A stretch of DNA of 64,000 nt. It comes from Pseudoxanthomonas wuyuanensis (GTDB lineage: Bacteria > Pseudomonadota > Gammaproteobacteria > Xanthomonadales > Xanthomonadaceae). This document shows positions 26,774 through 36,413 of the stretch, piece after piece; position 1 is the stretch's first letter; each line of letters begins with the position of its first letter. Where the stretch lies: assembly GCF_900215535.1 (NCBI RefSeq), contig NZ_OCND01000001.1:248001-312000 (forward strand), written 5' to 3'. Below the pieces are notes generated by a model, which searched no databases, was not told where the DNA came from, and worked only from the letters and a program-made list of their open reading frames with translations. A program made the translations under genes and the position numbers.

Positions 26774-28576
26774 CTACAGCATCCGCACGCAGTCGCGGCC
26801 TTCGGCCTTGGCGGCGTACAGCGCCTGGTCGGCGACCTGCAGCGCGGACTCGATACTGTTCTTGGCCGAAGTATCGACGCAATGCACGCCAATGCTGGCC
26901 GACACCGGGATTTCGATGCCGTCGACACGGCAGGGCTGGTTGCGCAGGCTCTGCCGCAATTCCTCGGCCACCACGCTGGCTTCGACCAGGCTCATGCCGG
27001 GCAGGGCGGCGATGAACTCCTCGCCGCCGAACCGCGCCAGCAGGGCGCCGTAGGGAGCCAGCACCACCGCCATCGTGTTCGATGTCCAGCGCAGGCAGGC
27101 GTCGCCGGCAAGATGGCCGTAGGTGTCGTTGATGCTCTTGAAATGATCCAGATCGATCATCAGCAACGAGATGGGCCGGTGCGTATTGCGCGCCTGCGAC
27201 AGCAGATGCTCGAAGGCCTCGCGGAAATGGCTGCGGTTGTACAGGTCGGTCAGTCCGTCCAGGCGGCTGGATTCGCGCAGGCGCACATGCGCCTCTTCCA
27301 GTTGTCCCAGCGCGCTGCGCAGTTCGGCGGTGCGCAACTCCACCTTCTGCTCCAACTGCAGCTTGGCCTCGCGCACGATGCGTTCGTTTTCGTTGCGCAG
27401 CGCTGCGTAGCGGTAGCCCAGCGCCACCGACAGCAGCAGCATTTCCAGTGCCGAACCGATCTGCACGCCGTACTCGGTGAAGAAGGTCTTGGGCAGCAGG
27501 CCGAACGCCAGCGCAACGAAGACCGCGGTGCCGAACAGGAACATCGACCACGCCAGCAGGAACAGCCTGGCCGGCTTGTAGCCCAGCCGTATCACCATCG
27601 TCGAGGCCACCGCGATCCAGCCGATGCTGAGGAACACCGCCGCCGAAGCGATGGGAGTGGCGAGGTGATAAGGCAATTGGGTCGCGGCGACGCCCAGCAA
27701 CAGGAAGAACGCCATGACTCCCAGGCTGACCCAATCGCCCGCCGGCCATCGCCGTTTCAGATCAAGGAAGTGGCGGGAGAACTGCTGCATGCCGATCTGC
27801 GCCAGGCAGATCGACAGCGGCACCGAATGATCGGCCAGCCAGGCGGAGTTGGGCCACAGGTACTCGAAGCCCAGTCCATTGAGGGTGAACAGCACCAGCC
27901 CGAACGCGGAAATATGGAACAGGTACCAGAAGTAGCTGGCATCGCGCAGGGCCAGCCACAGCACCAGATTGTAGAAGAACAACGCCAGCAGGATGCCGTA
28001 GTACAGGCCGATGGCCAGTTCGGCATAGCGCGCCAGTTCGCTGAAGGCGGTCGGCGTATACAGCGCCAGCGGCACCTGCATCGAGCTCTGGCTTTGCACG
28101 CGGACCAGCAGTTCGACCGGTTCGTCCAACGGCAGGGTCAGCCAGAAATTGGGATGGCGGTGGCGGACGCTGCGGGTGTCGAACGGCAGGTGGTCGCCGC
28201 CGCGATAGTGCTGCACGCGCCCGTCCGGATGGTGCACGTAGACGTCCAGCAGGTCGCTGAGGGGGTAGTCCTGCACCAGCAGCCAGCGCGGTTCCAGCGG
28301 ATTGCGGTTGACGATGACGGCCTGGAACCAGAACGCGCCGGTCTGGAAACCGAAGGCTGCGCCGCCTGCGGGCAGCGGCTGGAAATCGGCCGAACGCGCG
28401 CGAATGGCATCGACCGTCGCTTCGCCGCCGGCATCGTGGAAATAGCGCATGTGCGCGGCGAGATCCTGCTGCGAGGCCGTGGCTGCCAGTTCGGCGGGAG
28501 CTTGCGCGGCTGCGGTCAGGCACCCGAACAGAGTCAGGACCCAGCCCAGCACCAGTCGGTTCCGCCAACGCCGCAT
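26774..28576 (-). CDS. 7TMR-DISM sensor diguanylate cyclase
   Basis: A 600-residue protein: signal peptide (about 5-25), periplasmic 7TMR-DISM extracellular domain (about 35-165), a seven-helix membrane module (about 180-385), a coiled-coil linker (about 395-435) and a GGDEF domain (about 435-600). The active loop reads GGEEF, so it should make c-di-GMP. The RxxD inhibitory site expected five residues before it is replaced (APYG), so product inhibition is probably absent. 'DGLTDLYNRSHF' and 'DLDHFKSINDTYGH' mark the domain. Start at MRRWRNR because the signal peptide follows. The nearby pga operon is a possible target of its product. Confidence 0.92.
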   Translation of the reverse strand: MRRWRNRLVLGWVLTLFGCLTAAAQAPAELAATASQQDLAAHMRYFHDAGGEATVDAIRARSADFQPLPAGGAAFGFQTGAFWFQAVIVNRNPLEPRWLLVQDYPLSDLLDVYVHHPDGRVQHYRGGDHLPFDTRSVRHRHPNFWLTLPLDEPVELLVRVQSQSSMQVPLALYTPTAFSELARYAELAIGLYYGILLALFFYNLVLWLALRDASYFWYLFHISAFGLVLFTLNGLGFEYLWPNSAWLADHSVPLSICLAQIGMQQFSRHFLDLKRRWPAGDWVSLGVMAFFLLLGVAATQLPYHLATPIASAAVFLSIGWIAVASTMVIRLGYKPARLFLLAWSMFLFGTAVFVALAFGLLPKTFFTEYGVQIGSALEMLLLSVALGYRYAALRNENERIVREAKLQLEQKVELRTAELRSALGQLEEAHVRLRESSRLDGLTDLYNRSHFREAFEHLLSQARNTHRPISLLMIDLDHFKSINDTYGHLAGDACLRWTSNTMAVVLAPYGALLARFGGEEFIAALPGMSLVEASVVAEELRQSLRNQPCRVDGIEIPVSASIGVHCVDTSAKNSIESALQVADQALYAAKAEGRDCVRML

Positions 28577-28736
28577 AGCCTTCCCTCTCCCGACAGGACC
28601 AGCGCGAGTTCGCCAGGCCGCTGCTTGCCCGGAGTGTACTCGTGCCCGTGGGGTAGGGAAGAGCGGCAAGCGCGCCCAGGCTGCCCTGACGGGAAGCGCC
28701 GGAACCGGTGCCGCGGCTTGACCGGCCTTTGGTGTT

Positions 28737-28759
28737 GCGTTAATGTGCTAACGCATTAA
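28737..28759 (+). promoter_or_regulatory. operator-like palindromes ahead of yerC/his operon
   Basis: Two overlapping inverted repeats: GCGTTA-N6-TAACGC (28737-28754) and TTAATG-N8-CATTAA (28740-28759). A weak promoter, TTGCGT and TAATAC (spacer 16), overlaps them, and the yerC-like gene begins 22 nt beyond. The layout suggests autorepression by the TrpR-like product, inferred only. Confidence 0.45.
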
Positions 28760-28781
28760 TACATCAAGTGACGCTTGCACG

Positions 28782-29105
28782 ATGAAACGCCGCCCCCCTG
28801 CCGACGCACAGACCGATAGCGCCTCCATCCGCGCCCTGTCGCAGGCGCTGGCCGCGCTGACCCAGGCCGGCGACGTCCAGGCCTTCCTGGAGGACCTGTG
28901 CACGCCGTCCGAGCTGGAGGCGATGGCCGATCGCTGGCGGGTAGTGCCGTTGCTGCTCAAGGGCGTGCCGTACCGCGAAATCCATGACCTGACCCAGGTC
29001 AGCGTGACCACGATCGGGCGCGTGGCCCGCACCCTGGAACGCGGCACCGGCGGTTACGCGGTCGCTTCCCAACTGCAGCCGCGCACCGCCGGCGCCTCCT
29101 ACTGA
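28782..29105 (+). CDS. TrpR-like helix-turn-helix regulator (YerC/YecD family)
   Basis: A 107-residue protein with the TrpR-family pattern '[18 protein letters not shown]' and a helix-turn-helix '[22 protein letters not shown]'. In xanthomonads this gene regularly precedes hisG. TrpR itself binds tryptophan; YerC-type proteins lack a known ligand. The gene is 10 nt before hisG, so it is probably the first gene of the operon and may sense histidine or a pathway intermediate. N-terminal 20 residues are polar and unstructured. Confidence 0.88.
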   Translation: MKRRPPADAQTDSASIRALSQALAALTQAGDVQAFLEDLCTPSELEAMADRWRVVPLLLKGVPYREIHDLTQVSVTTIGRVARTLERGTGGYAVASQLQPRTAGASY

Positions 29106-29115
29106 GCCTTTCCCC

Positions 29116-30030
29116 ATGAGCCCCGCTCTTGCCTCCGCGACGCGCGATCGCCTGCGCATCGCCATCCAGAAAAGCGGCCGCCTGGCCGAACCGGCGCGTG
29201 CGCTGCTGTCGGCGTGCGGTCTGAGCTGGCGCGAAAGCCGCGACAAGCTGTTCTGCTACGGCGAATCGCTGCCGGTCGATTTGCTGCTGGTGCGCGACGA
29301 CGACATTCCCGGGCTGATCGCCGACGGTGTCTGCGATTTCGGCGTGGTCGGCCGCAACGAACTGGACGAGCAGGCCGGCGAGCGCGCCCGCATCGGGCTG
29401 CCTCCGGCCTACCGGGAGCTGCGCGCGCTCGGTTTCGGTGCCTGCCGGCTGATGCTGGCGATTCCGGAAAGCTGGGATTGGCAGGGGCCGGCACAGCTGC
29501 AGGGCCTGCGCATCGCCACCAGCTATCCGGCCATTCTTGCCAACTGGCTGCAGGCGCAGGGCGTGGATGCCAGCGTGGTCGAGTTGTCCGGCTCGGTCGA
29601 GATTGCGCCCAAGCTGGGTACCGCCGATCTGATCTGCGATCTGGTGTCCAGCGGCGCCACCCTGGCCGCCAACCAGCTCAAGCCGGTGGAAACGCTGCTG
29701 CAGAGCGAAGCGGTGCTGGCCGGGCCGGTGCGCGAGTTCGACGATTCCCGCGCCGGGCTGGCGGCGATGCTGCTGCGGCGCATGGATGGCGTTCTTAAGG
29801 TCAAGGACAGCAAGCTGCTGATGTTCCGCGCGCACCGCGATACCGTCGCCGAACTGTCGCGGCTGCTGCCCGATGCCGACCCGTTCACCCAGTTGGCGGC
29901 CAACGGCGATGGTCCGCTGTCGCTGCAGACCATGTGCCACGGCGCGGTGACCTGGCAGTTGCTGGAGGAGCTGGAACGGGCCGGCGCGCAGGGCTTGATG
30001 GTGCTGTCGGTGGAGAGGTCGCTGGCATGA
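29116..30030 (+). CDS. hisG: ATP phosphoribosyltransferase
   Basis: First committed step of histidine synthesis, joining ATP and PRPP. The 304-residue protein is the long HisG form with a C-terminal regulatory domain (about 225-300) that allows feedback inhibition by histidine. Seen: [14 protein letters not shown] near the start, [12 protein letters not shown] (about 73), and the PRPP-loop region '[22 protein letters not shown]' (about 171). Starts after YerC with a 10-nt gap and ends in a 4-nt overlap with hisD. Confidence 0.96.
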   Translation: MSPALASATRDRLRIAIQKSGRLAEPARALLSACGLSWRESRDKLFCYGESLPVDLLLVRDDDIPGLIADGVCDFGVVGRNELDEQAGERARIGLPPAYRELRALGFGACRLMLAIPESWDWQGPAQLQGLRIATSYPAILANWLQAQGVDASVVELSGSVEIAPKLGTADLICDLVSSGATLAANQLKPVETLLQSEAVLAGPVREFDDSRAGLAAMLLRRMDGVLKVKDSKLLMFRAHRDTVAELSRLLPDADPFTQLAANGDGPLSLQTMCHGAVTWQLLEELERAGAQGLMVLSVERSLA

Positions 30031-31346
30031 ATGCGGACGCGATCAGTTGGCTGCGACTGGACTGGCCGAGCCTGGACCAGGCCGCACGCAGCGCCGCGCT
30101 GACCCGGCCGGTGCAGACCGTTGCCGCCAGCACGCGCGAGTCGGTGGCCGCGTTGCTGGCCGATGTGCGCGCCAACGGCGATGCCGCGCTGCGCGAAATC
30201 ACCGCGCGTTTCGATGGCGTTGCGCTGTCCGGCTTCGAAGTCGGTGCCGATGAGTTCGCCGCGGCGGCCCAAGCGGTTCCGGCCGGGCTGTACGCGGCGA
30301 TGCAGCAGGCCGCGCAACGCATCGAAGCCTTCCACCGCGCCGGCATGGCCCAGCCCTATGCGGTGGAAACCGCGCCGGGCGTGGTCTGCGAACGGATGAT
30401 CCGGCCGATCCAGCGGGTCGGCCTGTACGTGCCGGCCGGCAGCGCGCCGCTGCCTTCCACCGCGCTGATGCTGGGCGTGCCGGCGCGCCTGGCCGGTTGC
30501 CGCGAAGTGGTGCTGTGCACGCCGCCGCGCAAGGACGGCAGCGCCGACCCGGCGGTGCTGGTGGCCGCGCGACTGACCGGCGCGACCCGCGTGTTCAAAC
30601 TGGGCGGCGCGCAGGCGATTGCGGCCATGGCGTTCGGCAGCGGTTCGGTGCCGCGCTGCGACAAGATTTTCGGGCCCGGCAACAGCTACGTGACCGAGGC
30701 CAAGCAGCAGGTCGCGCAGAGCGGCGCTGCCGCCATCGACATGCCGGCTGGGCCGTCGGAGGTGCTGGTGATCGCCGATGGCGGCGCCGATGCGGCGTTC
30801 GTCGCCGCGGATCTGCTGTCGCAGGCCGAACATGGCCCGGACTCGCAGGTGCTGCTGATTTCCGACGATGAAGACCTGTTGCAACGCGTTGGCGAGGAAA
30901 TCGAATCGCAGCTGAGCGCGCTGCCGCGGGCCGGCATTGCCAGGCAGGCGCTGGCGGCATCGCGACTGATCAAGGTCGAACGGCTGCAGGATGCCTTCGC
31001 CATCAGCAACGCCTATGCGCCCGAGCACCTGATTCTGGCGCTACGCGAGCCGCGCGCCTGGCTGGATCAGGTCGAAGCGGCCGGTTCGGTATTCCTGGGC
31101 GATTACACGCCCGAAGCGCTGGGCGATTACTGCAGCGGCACCAACCATGTCTTGCCGACCAGCGGCGCCGCGCGCGCCTACAGCGGGGTCAGCGTGTCCA
31201 GTTTCCAGAATTTCGTCAGCGTGCAGTCGGCCAGCCGCAGCGGCCTGGCCGCAATCGGCGACTGCGCGTTGACGCTGGCGCGCGCCGAGGGCCTGGATGC
31301 GCACGCCAATGCGGTGGCGCTGCGGATGCGCAAGGTGGCCGCATGA
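30027..31346 (+). CDS. hisD: histidinol dehydrogenase
   Basis: Two-step NAD-dependent oxidation of histidinol to histidine. The 439 residues show [26 protein letters not shown] (about 133), [17 protein letters not shown] (about 213), the zinc/active-site stretch [14 protein letters not shown] and [13 protein letters not shown] (about 270). The start ATG overlaps the hisG stop (ATGA); the frame is open earlier but without homology. The end overlaps hisC by 4 nt. Confidence 0.97.
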   Translation: MNADAISWLRLDWPSLDQAARSAALTRPVQTVAASTRESVAALLADVRANGDAALREITARFDGVALSGFEVGADEFAAAAQAVPAGLYAAMQQAAQRIEAFHRAGMAQPYAVETAPGVVCERMIRPIQRVGLYVPAGSAPLPSTALMLGVPARLAGCREVVLCTPPRKDGSADPAVLVAARLTGATRVFKLGGAQAIAAMAFGSGSVPRCDKIFGPGNSYVTEAKQQVAQSGAAAIDMPAGPSEVLVIADGGADAAFVAADLLSQAEHGPDSQVLLISDDEDLLQRVGEEIESQLSALPRAGIARQALAASRLIKVERLQDAFAISNAYAPEHLILALREPRAWLDQVEAAGSVFLGDYTPEALGDYCSGTNHVLPTSGAARAYSGVSVSSFQNFVSVQSASRSGLAAIGDCALTLARAEGLDAHANAVALRMRKVAA

Positions 31347-32425
31347 GCGTGCCGCTCAACCTGGTGCGCGAGGACCTGCGCGATTTTGCCGGCTACAAGT
31401 CCGCGCGCAGCGAGACATTGCACGGCGATATCTGGTTGAACGCCAACGAATCGGCCTGGGCCAATCCGGCCGACGCGCAGGCCTCGTGCCGCCGCTATCC
31501 GGACCCGCAACCGCAGGCATTGCGCGGGCGGCTGGCGCAGCTGTACGGCTGCGCCACCGAACAACTGCTGATCGGCCGCGGCAGCGACGAAGCCATCGAC
31601 CTGCTGGTGCGCGCATTCTGCAATCCCGACCGCGACGCGGTGGTGGTCACGCCGCCGGTATTCGGCATGTATGCGGTGTGCGCGCGGCTGCAGGGCGCAC
31701 GCATCATCGAAGTGCCGCTGGTCGATGGCGAAACCGGATTCGTCGCCGATCTCGAGGCCATCGCCGAAGCGGCCATCGCAGGCGGCGCCAAGCTGGTATT
31801 CCTGTGCACTCCGTCCAACCCGGCGGGATCGGCCATCGCGCTGGCGGATATCGCGGTATTGGCCAGACGTCTGGACGGCGTGGCGCTGGTGGTGGTGGAC
31901 GAAGCCTATGGCGAGTTCGCCGACAGCGCTTCGGCGACGACCTTGCTGGCCGCGCACGCCAACCTTGCCGTGCTGCGCACCTTGTCCAAGGCGCACGCGC
32001 TGGCCGCCGCGCGCATCGGCAGCCTCGTCGCAGACGCGCAATTGATCGACGTGCTGCGCCGCTGCCAGGCGCCATACCCGGTGCCCACGCCCTGTGCCGA
32101 ACTGGCGCTGGCCGGATTGTCGGATGCCGCACTGGCGCAGACCCGGCAGCGGGTGGAACTGGTCAAATCCGAGCGGGTGCGGCTGCAGGCCGCGCTGGCG
32201 GTTCTGCCGGAAGTGGTGCGCGTGTATCCCTCGCAGGGCAATTATCTATTGGTGCGATTCCGCGACGCCGAGGCGGCTTTCCGCACCCTGCTGGCCGCCG
32301 GGGTGGTGGTCCGCGACCAGCGCGCGGCGCCGCAACTGGAGGACGCGCTGCGCATCACCATCGGCTCGCCGGAGCAGAACGATCGCGTGATTGCCGCATT
32401 GCGGGCGCTGGAGATGGCGGCATGA
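31343..32425 (+). CDS. hisC: histidinol-phosphate aminotransferase
   Basis: PLP-dependent fold-type I aminotransferase giving histidinol phosphate. The 360 residues contain [10 protein letters not shown] near the N-terminus, the [18 protein letters not shown] segment (about 77), [12 protein letters not shown] (about 153), VVDEAYGEF (about 190) and the PLP lysine in [14 protein letters not shown] (about 218). Overlaps hisD before and hisB after, each by 4 nt. Confidence 0.96.
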   Translation: MSVPLNLVREDLRDFAGYKSARSETLHGDIWLNANESAWANPADAQASCRRYPDPQPQALRGRLAQLYGCATEQLLIGRGSDEAIDLLVRAFCNPDRDAVVVTPPVFGMYAVCARLQGARIIEVPLVDGETGFVADLEAIAEAAIAGGAKLVFLCTPSNPAGSAIALADIAVLARRLDGVALVVVDEAYGEFADSASATTLLAAHANLAVLRTLSKAHALAAARIGSLVADAQLIDVLRRCQAPYPVPTPCAELALAGLSDAALAQTRQRVELVKSERVRLQAALAVLPEVVRVYPSQGNYLLVRFRDAEAAFRTLLAAGVVVRDQRAAPQLEDALRITIGSPEQNDRVIAALRALEMAA

Positions 32426-33495
32426 CGCCCATCCTGTTCATCGACCGCGACGGCACCCTGATCGAGGAGCCCGCCGATTTCCAGATCGACGCCTACGAGA
32501 AGATCCGCTTCGTCCGCGGCTGCATCCCGGCGCTGCTGAAGCTGCGCGATGCCGGCTACCAGTTCGTCATCGTCAGCAACCAGGACGGACTGGGCACCGA
32601 CAAGTACCCGCAGGCCTCGTTCGACGGCCCCAACGACCTGATGCTGCAGATCTTCGAAAGCCAGGGCATCGGCTTCCGCGAGGTGCTGGTGGACGGCAGC
32701 TGGCCGGAAGAGAACAAGATCACCCGCAAACCCGGCATAGGCTTGGTGCTGCATTACCTGCAGGACCGCAGCATCGACTGGAAGCGCTCGGCGATGGTCG
32801 GCGACCGCGAAACCGACATGAAATTCGCCGACAACCTGCGCATCCGCGGTTTCCAGCTGAAGACGCCGCAGTTCGGCGGACAGTGGGACTGGGCCGGCAT
32901 CGCCCACGAGCTGGCCGACGCGCCGCGCCGCGCGGTGGTGCAGCGCGATACCAAGGAAACCAGGATCCGGGTGGAAGTGGACCTGGACCGCGTGACCGAC
33001 CCGGCCATCAACACCGGTCTGCCGTTCTTCGATCACATGCTGGAACAGATCGGCAAGCATGGCGGTTTCGCGCTGGACATCCGCAGCGACGGCGATCTGC
33101 ATATCGACGAACACCACACCGTCGAGGACACCGGGCTGGCGCTGGGGCAGGCGTTGCGCGAGGCGCTGGGCGACAAGCGCGGCATCGGCCGCTACGGCTT
33201 CACCTTGCCGATGGACGAGACGCTGGCGACGGCGGCGCTGGATTTCAGCGGGCGGCCGTATTTCGTCTTCGACGGCGAATTCAAGCGCGAACGCGTCGGC
33301 GACCTGCCGACCGAACTGGTGCCGCATTTCTTCCGTTCGCTGTGCGATGCCTCCGGCCTGAATCTCAACCTGAGCGTGCACGGCGACAACGATCACCACA
33401 AGGTCGAGGCCTGCTTCAAGTCGCTGGCGCGGGCGTTGCGCCAGGCCATCCGCCGCGAAGGCGCCGAACTGCCCTCGACCAAGGGAGCGCTGTGA
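32422..33495 (+). CDS. hisB: bifunctional histidinol-phosphatase / imidazoleglycerol-phosphate dehydratase
   Basis: A fused HisB of 357 residues, as in enterics and xanthomonads. The N-terminal HAD phosphatase (about 1-165) starts [12 protein letters not shown] with the DxDGT nucleophile motif. The C-terminal IGPD domain (about 170-357) has the two metal-binding patterns [10 protein letters not shown] (about 230) and [11 protein letters not shown] (about 322), and [14 protein letters not shown]. hisH starts within its stop codon (TGATG). Confidence 0.97.
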   Translation: MTPILFIDRDGTLIEEPADFQIDAYEKIRFVRGCIPALLKLRDAGYQFVIVSNQDGLGTDKYPQASFDGPNDLMLQIFESQGIGFREVLVDGSWPEENKITRKPGIGLVLHYLQDRSIDWKRSAMVGDRETDMKFADNLRIRGFQLKTPQFGGQWDWAGIAHELADAPRRAVVQRDTKETRIRVEVDLDRVTDPAINTGLPFFDHMLEQIGKHGGFALDIRSDGDLHIDEHHTVEDTGLALGQALREALGDKRGIGRYGFTLPMDETLATAALDFSGRPYFVFDGEFKRERVGDLPTELVPHFFRSLCDASGLNLNLSVHGDNDHHKVEACFKSLARALRQAIRREGAELPSTKGAL

Positions 33496-34094
33496 TGCGG
33501 GTTGCGCTGGTCGATGCCGGCGGTGCCAATATCGGCTCGGTGCGCTATGCGCTGCAGCGGTTGGGCATCGATGCCGAACTGACCGCCGATGCCGGGGCCA
33601 TCCGCGCCGCCGACCGTGTGATCCTGCCCGGCGTCAGCACCGCGGCGCAGGTGATGGCGCGGCTGCGCGAGTCCGGGCTGGTCGACACGTTGCGCACGTT
33701 GCAGCAACCGTTGCTGGGCGTTTGCGTGGGCATGCAGCTGCTGTTCGAGCATTCCGAAGAAGACGACACCGCATGCCTGGGGCTGTTGCCGGGCCGGGTG
33801 ACGCGGCTGCCCGACAGTACCGGCGTGCGGGTGCCGCATATGGGCTGGAATACGCTGGCGCCGCAGCGCGAATCGTCGCTGACCCGCGGTATCGGCCAGG
33901 GCGAGTACGCGTACTTCGTCCACAGCTATGCCGCGCCGGTGACCGCCGACTGCCTGATGGCCAGCGAACACGGCATCGCCTTCGCCGCGGTGGTCCAGCG
34001 CGGGCAGGTGGCCGGCGCGCAGTTCCACCCCGAGCGTTCGGCTGCCGTCGGCGCGCGATTGATCCAGAACTTCATCGAAACAGGACTGGCCTGA
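33495..34094 (+). CDS. hisH: imidazole glycerol phosphate synthase, glutaminase subunit
   Basis: Class I glutamine amidotransferase that feeds ammonia to HisF. 199 residues. The nucleophile lies in [13 protein letters not shown] (Cys at about 79), with the catalytic His and Glu in [11 protein letters not shown] (about 178-180). Overlaps hisB by one base (TGATG) and hisA likewise. Its pairing with HisF is implied by hisF downstream. Confidence 0.97.
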   Translation: MRVALVDAGGANIGSVRYALQRLGIDAELTADAGAIRAADRVILPGVSTAAQVMARLRESGLVDTLRTLQQPLLGVCVGMQLLFEHSEEDDTACLGLLPGRVTRLPDSTGVRVPHMGWNTLAPQRESSLTRGIGQGEYAYFVHSYAAPVTADCLMASEHGIAFAAVVQRGQVAGAQFHPERSAAVGARLIQNFIETGLA

Positions 34095-34864
34095 TGGGCG
34101 CTGCGGCTACCACTCCGGCGTCGGTTGCGGCGCCGTTCCAGCGCTATCCGGCCATCGACGTCCGCGATGGGCGGGTGGTGCGGCTGGCGCAGGGCGACTA
34201 TGCCCGCGAAACCCGCTACGGCGACGACCCGCTGGCGCTGATCCGCGACTATGCCGCGCAGGGTGCCGACTGGCTGCATCTGGTCGACCTGGATGCCGCG
34301 CGCGCCGGCGGCTATACGCTGGCGCCGCTGCTGCAGCGGATTGCCGGCAGCACCGGCTTGCGCGTGCAGACCGGCGGCGGCGTGCGCTGCCGCGATGACG
34401 TGGCCAGGATTCTCGAGGCCGGCGCGGCCCGGGTCGTGGTCGGTTCGCTGGCGGTGCGCCAGACCGATACCGTACTGGCGTGGATCGCCGAATTCGGTGC
34501 CGAACGCATCACCGTGGCGCTGGATGCGCGCCAGGACGACGCCGGCATCTGGCGGCTGCCGGTGCACGGCTGGACCGAAACCGCGGCCGAGACGCTGGAC
34601 GATCTGGCCGTGCGCTTCGCCGACGGCGGACTGATCCATCTGCTCAGCACCGACATCGCCCGCGACGGCATGCTGTCCGGGCCCAATCTGTCGCTGTACC
34701 GGCATCTGCGCGCGATTGCGCCCTCGTTGCAGGTGCAGGCGTCTGGTGGTGTGCGCGAACTGGCCGACATTCCCGCCGCGCGTGCGCAGGGCTGTGCCGG
34801 CATCGTGCTGGGCCGCGCGCTGCTGGAAGGCCGTTTTTCATTGCCGGAAGCGCTGGCATGCTGA
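34094..34864 (+). CDS. hisA: ProFAR isomerase
   Basis: Amadori rearrangement of ProFAR to PRFAR; (beta/alpha)8 barrel. The 256 residues begin with a 14-residue extension, then [19 protein letters not shown] with the catalytic Asp, the phosphate-binding VQTGGGVR and the second half motif [16 protein letters not shown] with the other catalytic Asp (about 183). Starts by TGATG overlap with hisH; ends 7 nt inside hisF. Confidence 0.96.
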   Translation: MGAAATTPASVAAPFQRYPAIDVRDGRVVRLAQGDYARETRYGDDPLALIRDYAAQGADWLHLVDLDAARAGGYTLAPLLQRIAGSTGLRVQTGGGVRCRDDVARILEAGAARVVVGSLAVRQTDTVLAWIAEFGAERITVALDARQDDAGIWRLPVHGWTETAAETLDDLAVRFADGGLIHLLSTDIARDGMLSGPNLSLYRHLRAIAPSLQVQASGGVRELADIPAARAQGCAGIVLGRALLEGRFSLPEALAC

Positions 34865-35634
34865 GCCGCCGCATCATTCCGTGCCTGGACGTGCGCGGCG
34901 GCCGCGTGGTCAAGGGCGTGCGTTTCCGCGACCACGTCGACATGGGCGACATTGTCGATCTGGCGCTGCGCTATCGCGACGCCGGCGCCGACGAACTGGT
35001 GTTCTACGACATCGGCGCCAGCCCCGAGGGCCGCTCGGTCGATTACGGCTGGGTCGAACGGGTGTCCAGCCTGCTCGACATCCCGTTCTGCGTGGCCGGC
35101 GGCATCCGCAGCGTCGATACCGCGCGCGCGGTGCTGCACGCAGGCGCCGACAAGATTTCGGTCAACACCCCGGCGCTGGAGCGCCCGCAGCTGATCGCCG
35201 AACTGGCCGAGGCCTTCGGTGTGCAATGCGTGGTGGTGGGCATCGACTCGGTGCGCGAGGCCGATGGCCAATGGCGCGTGCGCCAGTACACCGGGGATCC
35301 CGACAAGACGCGGGCGCTGCCGGTGCGCACGCTGGACTGGGTGGCTCAGGCGCAGCGGCTCGGCGCCGGCGAAATCGTGTTGAACTGCATGGACAGCGAC
35401 GGCGTGCGTCGCGGCTACGATATCGAGCAGCTGTCGGCGGTGCGCGCGATCTGCCGGGTGCCGCTGATCGCTTCCGGCGGTGCCGGCGAACCCGGGCATT
35501 TCGCCGAGGTGTTCCGCCAGTCCGATGTCGATGGCGCATTGGCGGCCAGCGTCTTCCACAGCGGCAGGATTGCGATTCCCGAATTGAAACGCTTCCTGTC
35601 GATACAGAACATCGAGGTGCGGCATGTCGGTTGA
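34858..35634 (+). CDS. hisF: imidazole glycerol phosphate synthase, cyclase subunit
   Basis: Forms imidazole glycerol phosphate and AICAR with ammonia from HisH. 258 residues with [16 protein letters not shown] (catalytic Asp11), [18 protein letters not shown]-like '[15 protein letters not shown]' (Asp about 135) and [14 protein letters not shown] tight 7-nt overlap with hisA before, and the final gene hisIE begins 11 nt before its end. Confidence 0.97.
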   Translation: MLSRRIIPCLDVRGGRVVKGVRFRDHVDMGDIVDLALRYRDAGADELVFYDIGASPEGRSVDYGWVERVSSLLDIPFCVAGGIRSVDTARAVLHAGADKISVNTPALERPQLIAELAEAFGVQCVVVGIDSVREADGQWRVRQYTGDPDKTRALPVRTLDWVAQAQRLGAGEIVLNCMDSDGVRRGYDIEQLSAVRAICRVPLIASGGAGEPGHFAEVFRQSDVDGALAASVFHSGRIAIPELKRFLSIQNIEVRHVG

Positions 35635-36256
35635 CGCGGATGGCCAGGACTGGAGCAAGCTGGATCCGAGCGGCCTGGATTGGAGCAAGCAGGACGGACT
35701 GCTGCCGGCAATCGTGCAGGACGCCGATAATCTGCGCGTGCTGATGCTGGGCTATATGAACCGCGAAGCGCTGCAGGCCACGCTGGATGGTGGCAAGGTC
35801 ACCTTCTACAGCCGCAGCAAGCAGCGGCTGTGGACCAAGGGCGAGAGCTCGGGCCACTTCCTGGAGCTGGTATCGCTGGCCGCCGATTGCGACAACGACA
35901 CCTTGCTGGTGCAGGCGCGTCCCCACGGGCCGACCTGCCATCTGCAGCGCGCCAGCTGCTTCCCGCAGGCGCCGGCAGCGTTTCTGGCCGAACTGGACGC
36001 GCTGGTCGCGCAACGCGAACGCGAGCGTCCGGCAGGCAGCTACACCACGCGCCTGTTCGAAGGCGGCGTGCGCCGCATCGCGCAGAAGGTCGGCGAGGAA
36101 GGCGTGGAAACCGCGCTGGCGGCGGTGGCGCAGGATGAGGCCGCACTGCTGGGCGAAAGCGCCGATCTGCTGTTCCATCTGACCGTGCTGCTGCGCGCCC
36201 GCGGGTTGTCGCTGCAGGACGCCATTGCGGAGCTGCAAGACCGCCATCGACGGTAG
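35624..36256 (+). CDS. hisIE: phosphoribosyl-AMP cyclohydrolase / phosphoribosyl-ATP pyrophosphatase
   Basis: A 210-residue fusion: HisI domain (about 20-110) with [20 protein letters not shown] and the zinc-binding DCDNDTLL and HGPTCH; HisE domain (about 120-205) with [29 protein letters not shown]. Residues 1-19 are an unusual Asp/Ser/Trp-rich head. It overlaps hisF and completes the operon; no terminator seen before the REP element at 36291. Confidence 0.96.
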   Translation: MSVDADGQDWSKLDPSGLDWSKQDGLLPAIVQDADNLRVLMLGYMNREALQATLDGGKVTFYSRSKQRLWTKGESSGHFLELVSLAADCDNDTLLVQARPHGPTCHLQRASCFPQAPAAFLAELDALVAQRERERPAGSYTTRLFEGGVRRIAQKVGEEGVETALAAVAQDEAALLGESADLLFHLTVLLRARGLSLQDAIAELQDRHRR

Positions 36257-36290
36257 GCAACTCAGCGACCCGATAGGGGATCCGTGGGAC

Positions 36291-36313
36291 TGTGGGAGCG
36301 ACGTGAGTCGCGA
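36291..36313 (+). repeat. single REP unit
   Basis: TGTGGGAGCGACGTGAGTCG followed by CGA, the same motif as the paired elements at 26680 and 55177 but without a matching opposite arm nearby. It follows hisIE by 35 nt. Confidence 0.7.
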
Positions 36314-36413
36314 TTCATCGGTGTCGGCATGCCGGCACCACTCCTGCCGGGGAAGCGACAACCGACGGCGAGTCCGGGCGATAATCGTCCCGACAAGCTG
36401 CCTGGATCCGCCC

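Noticed and set aside
26882..28759. 625-codon open frame antisense to the diguanylate cyclase
   Set aside because: Low-complexity Gln/Arg/His composition and full overlap with a recognised gene.
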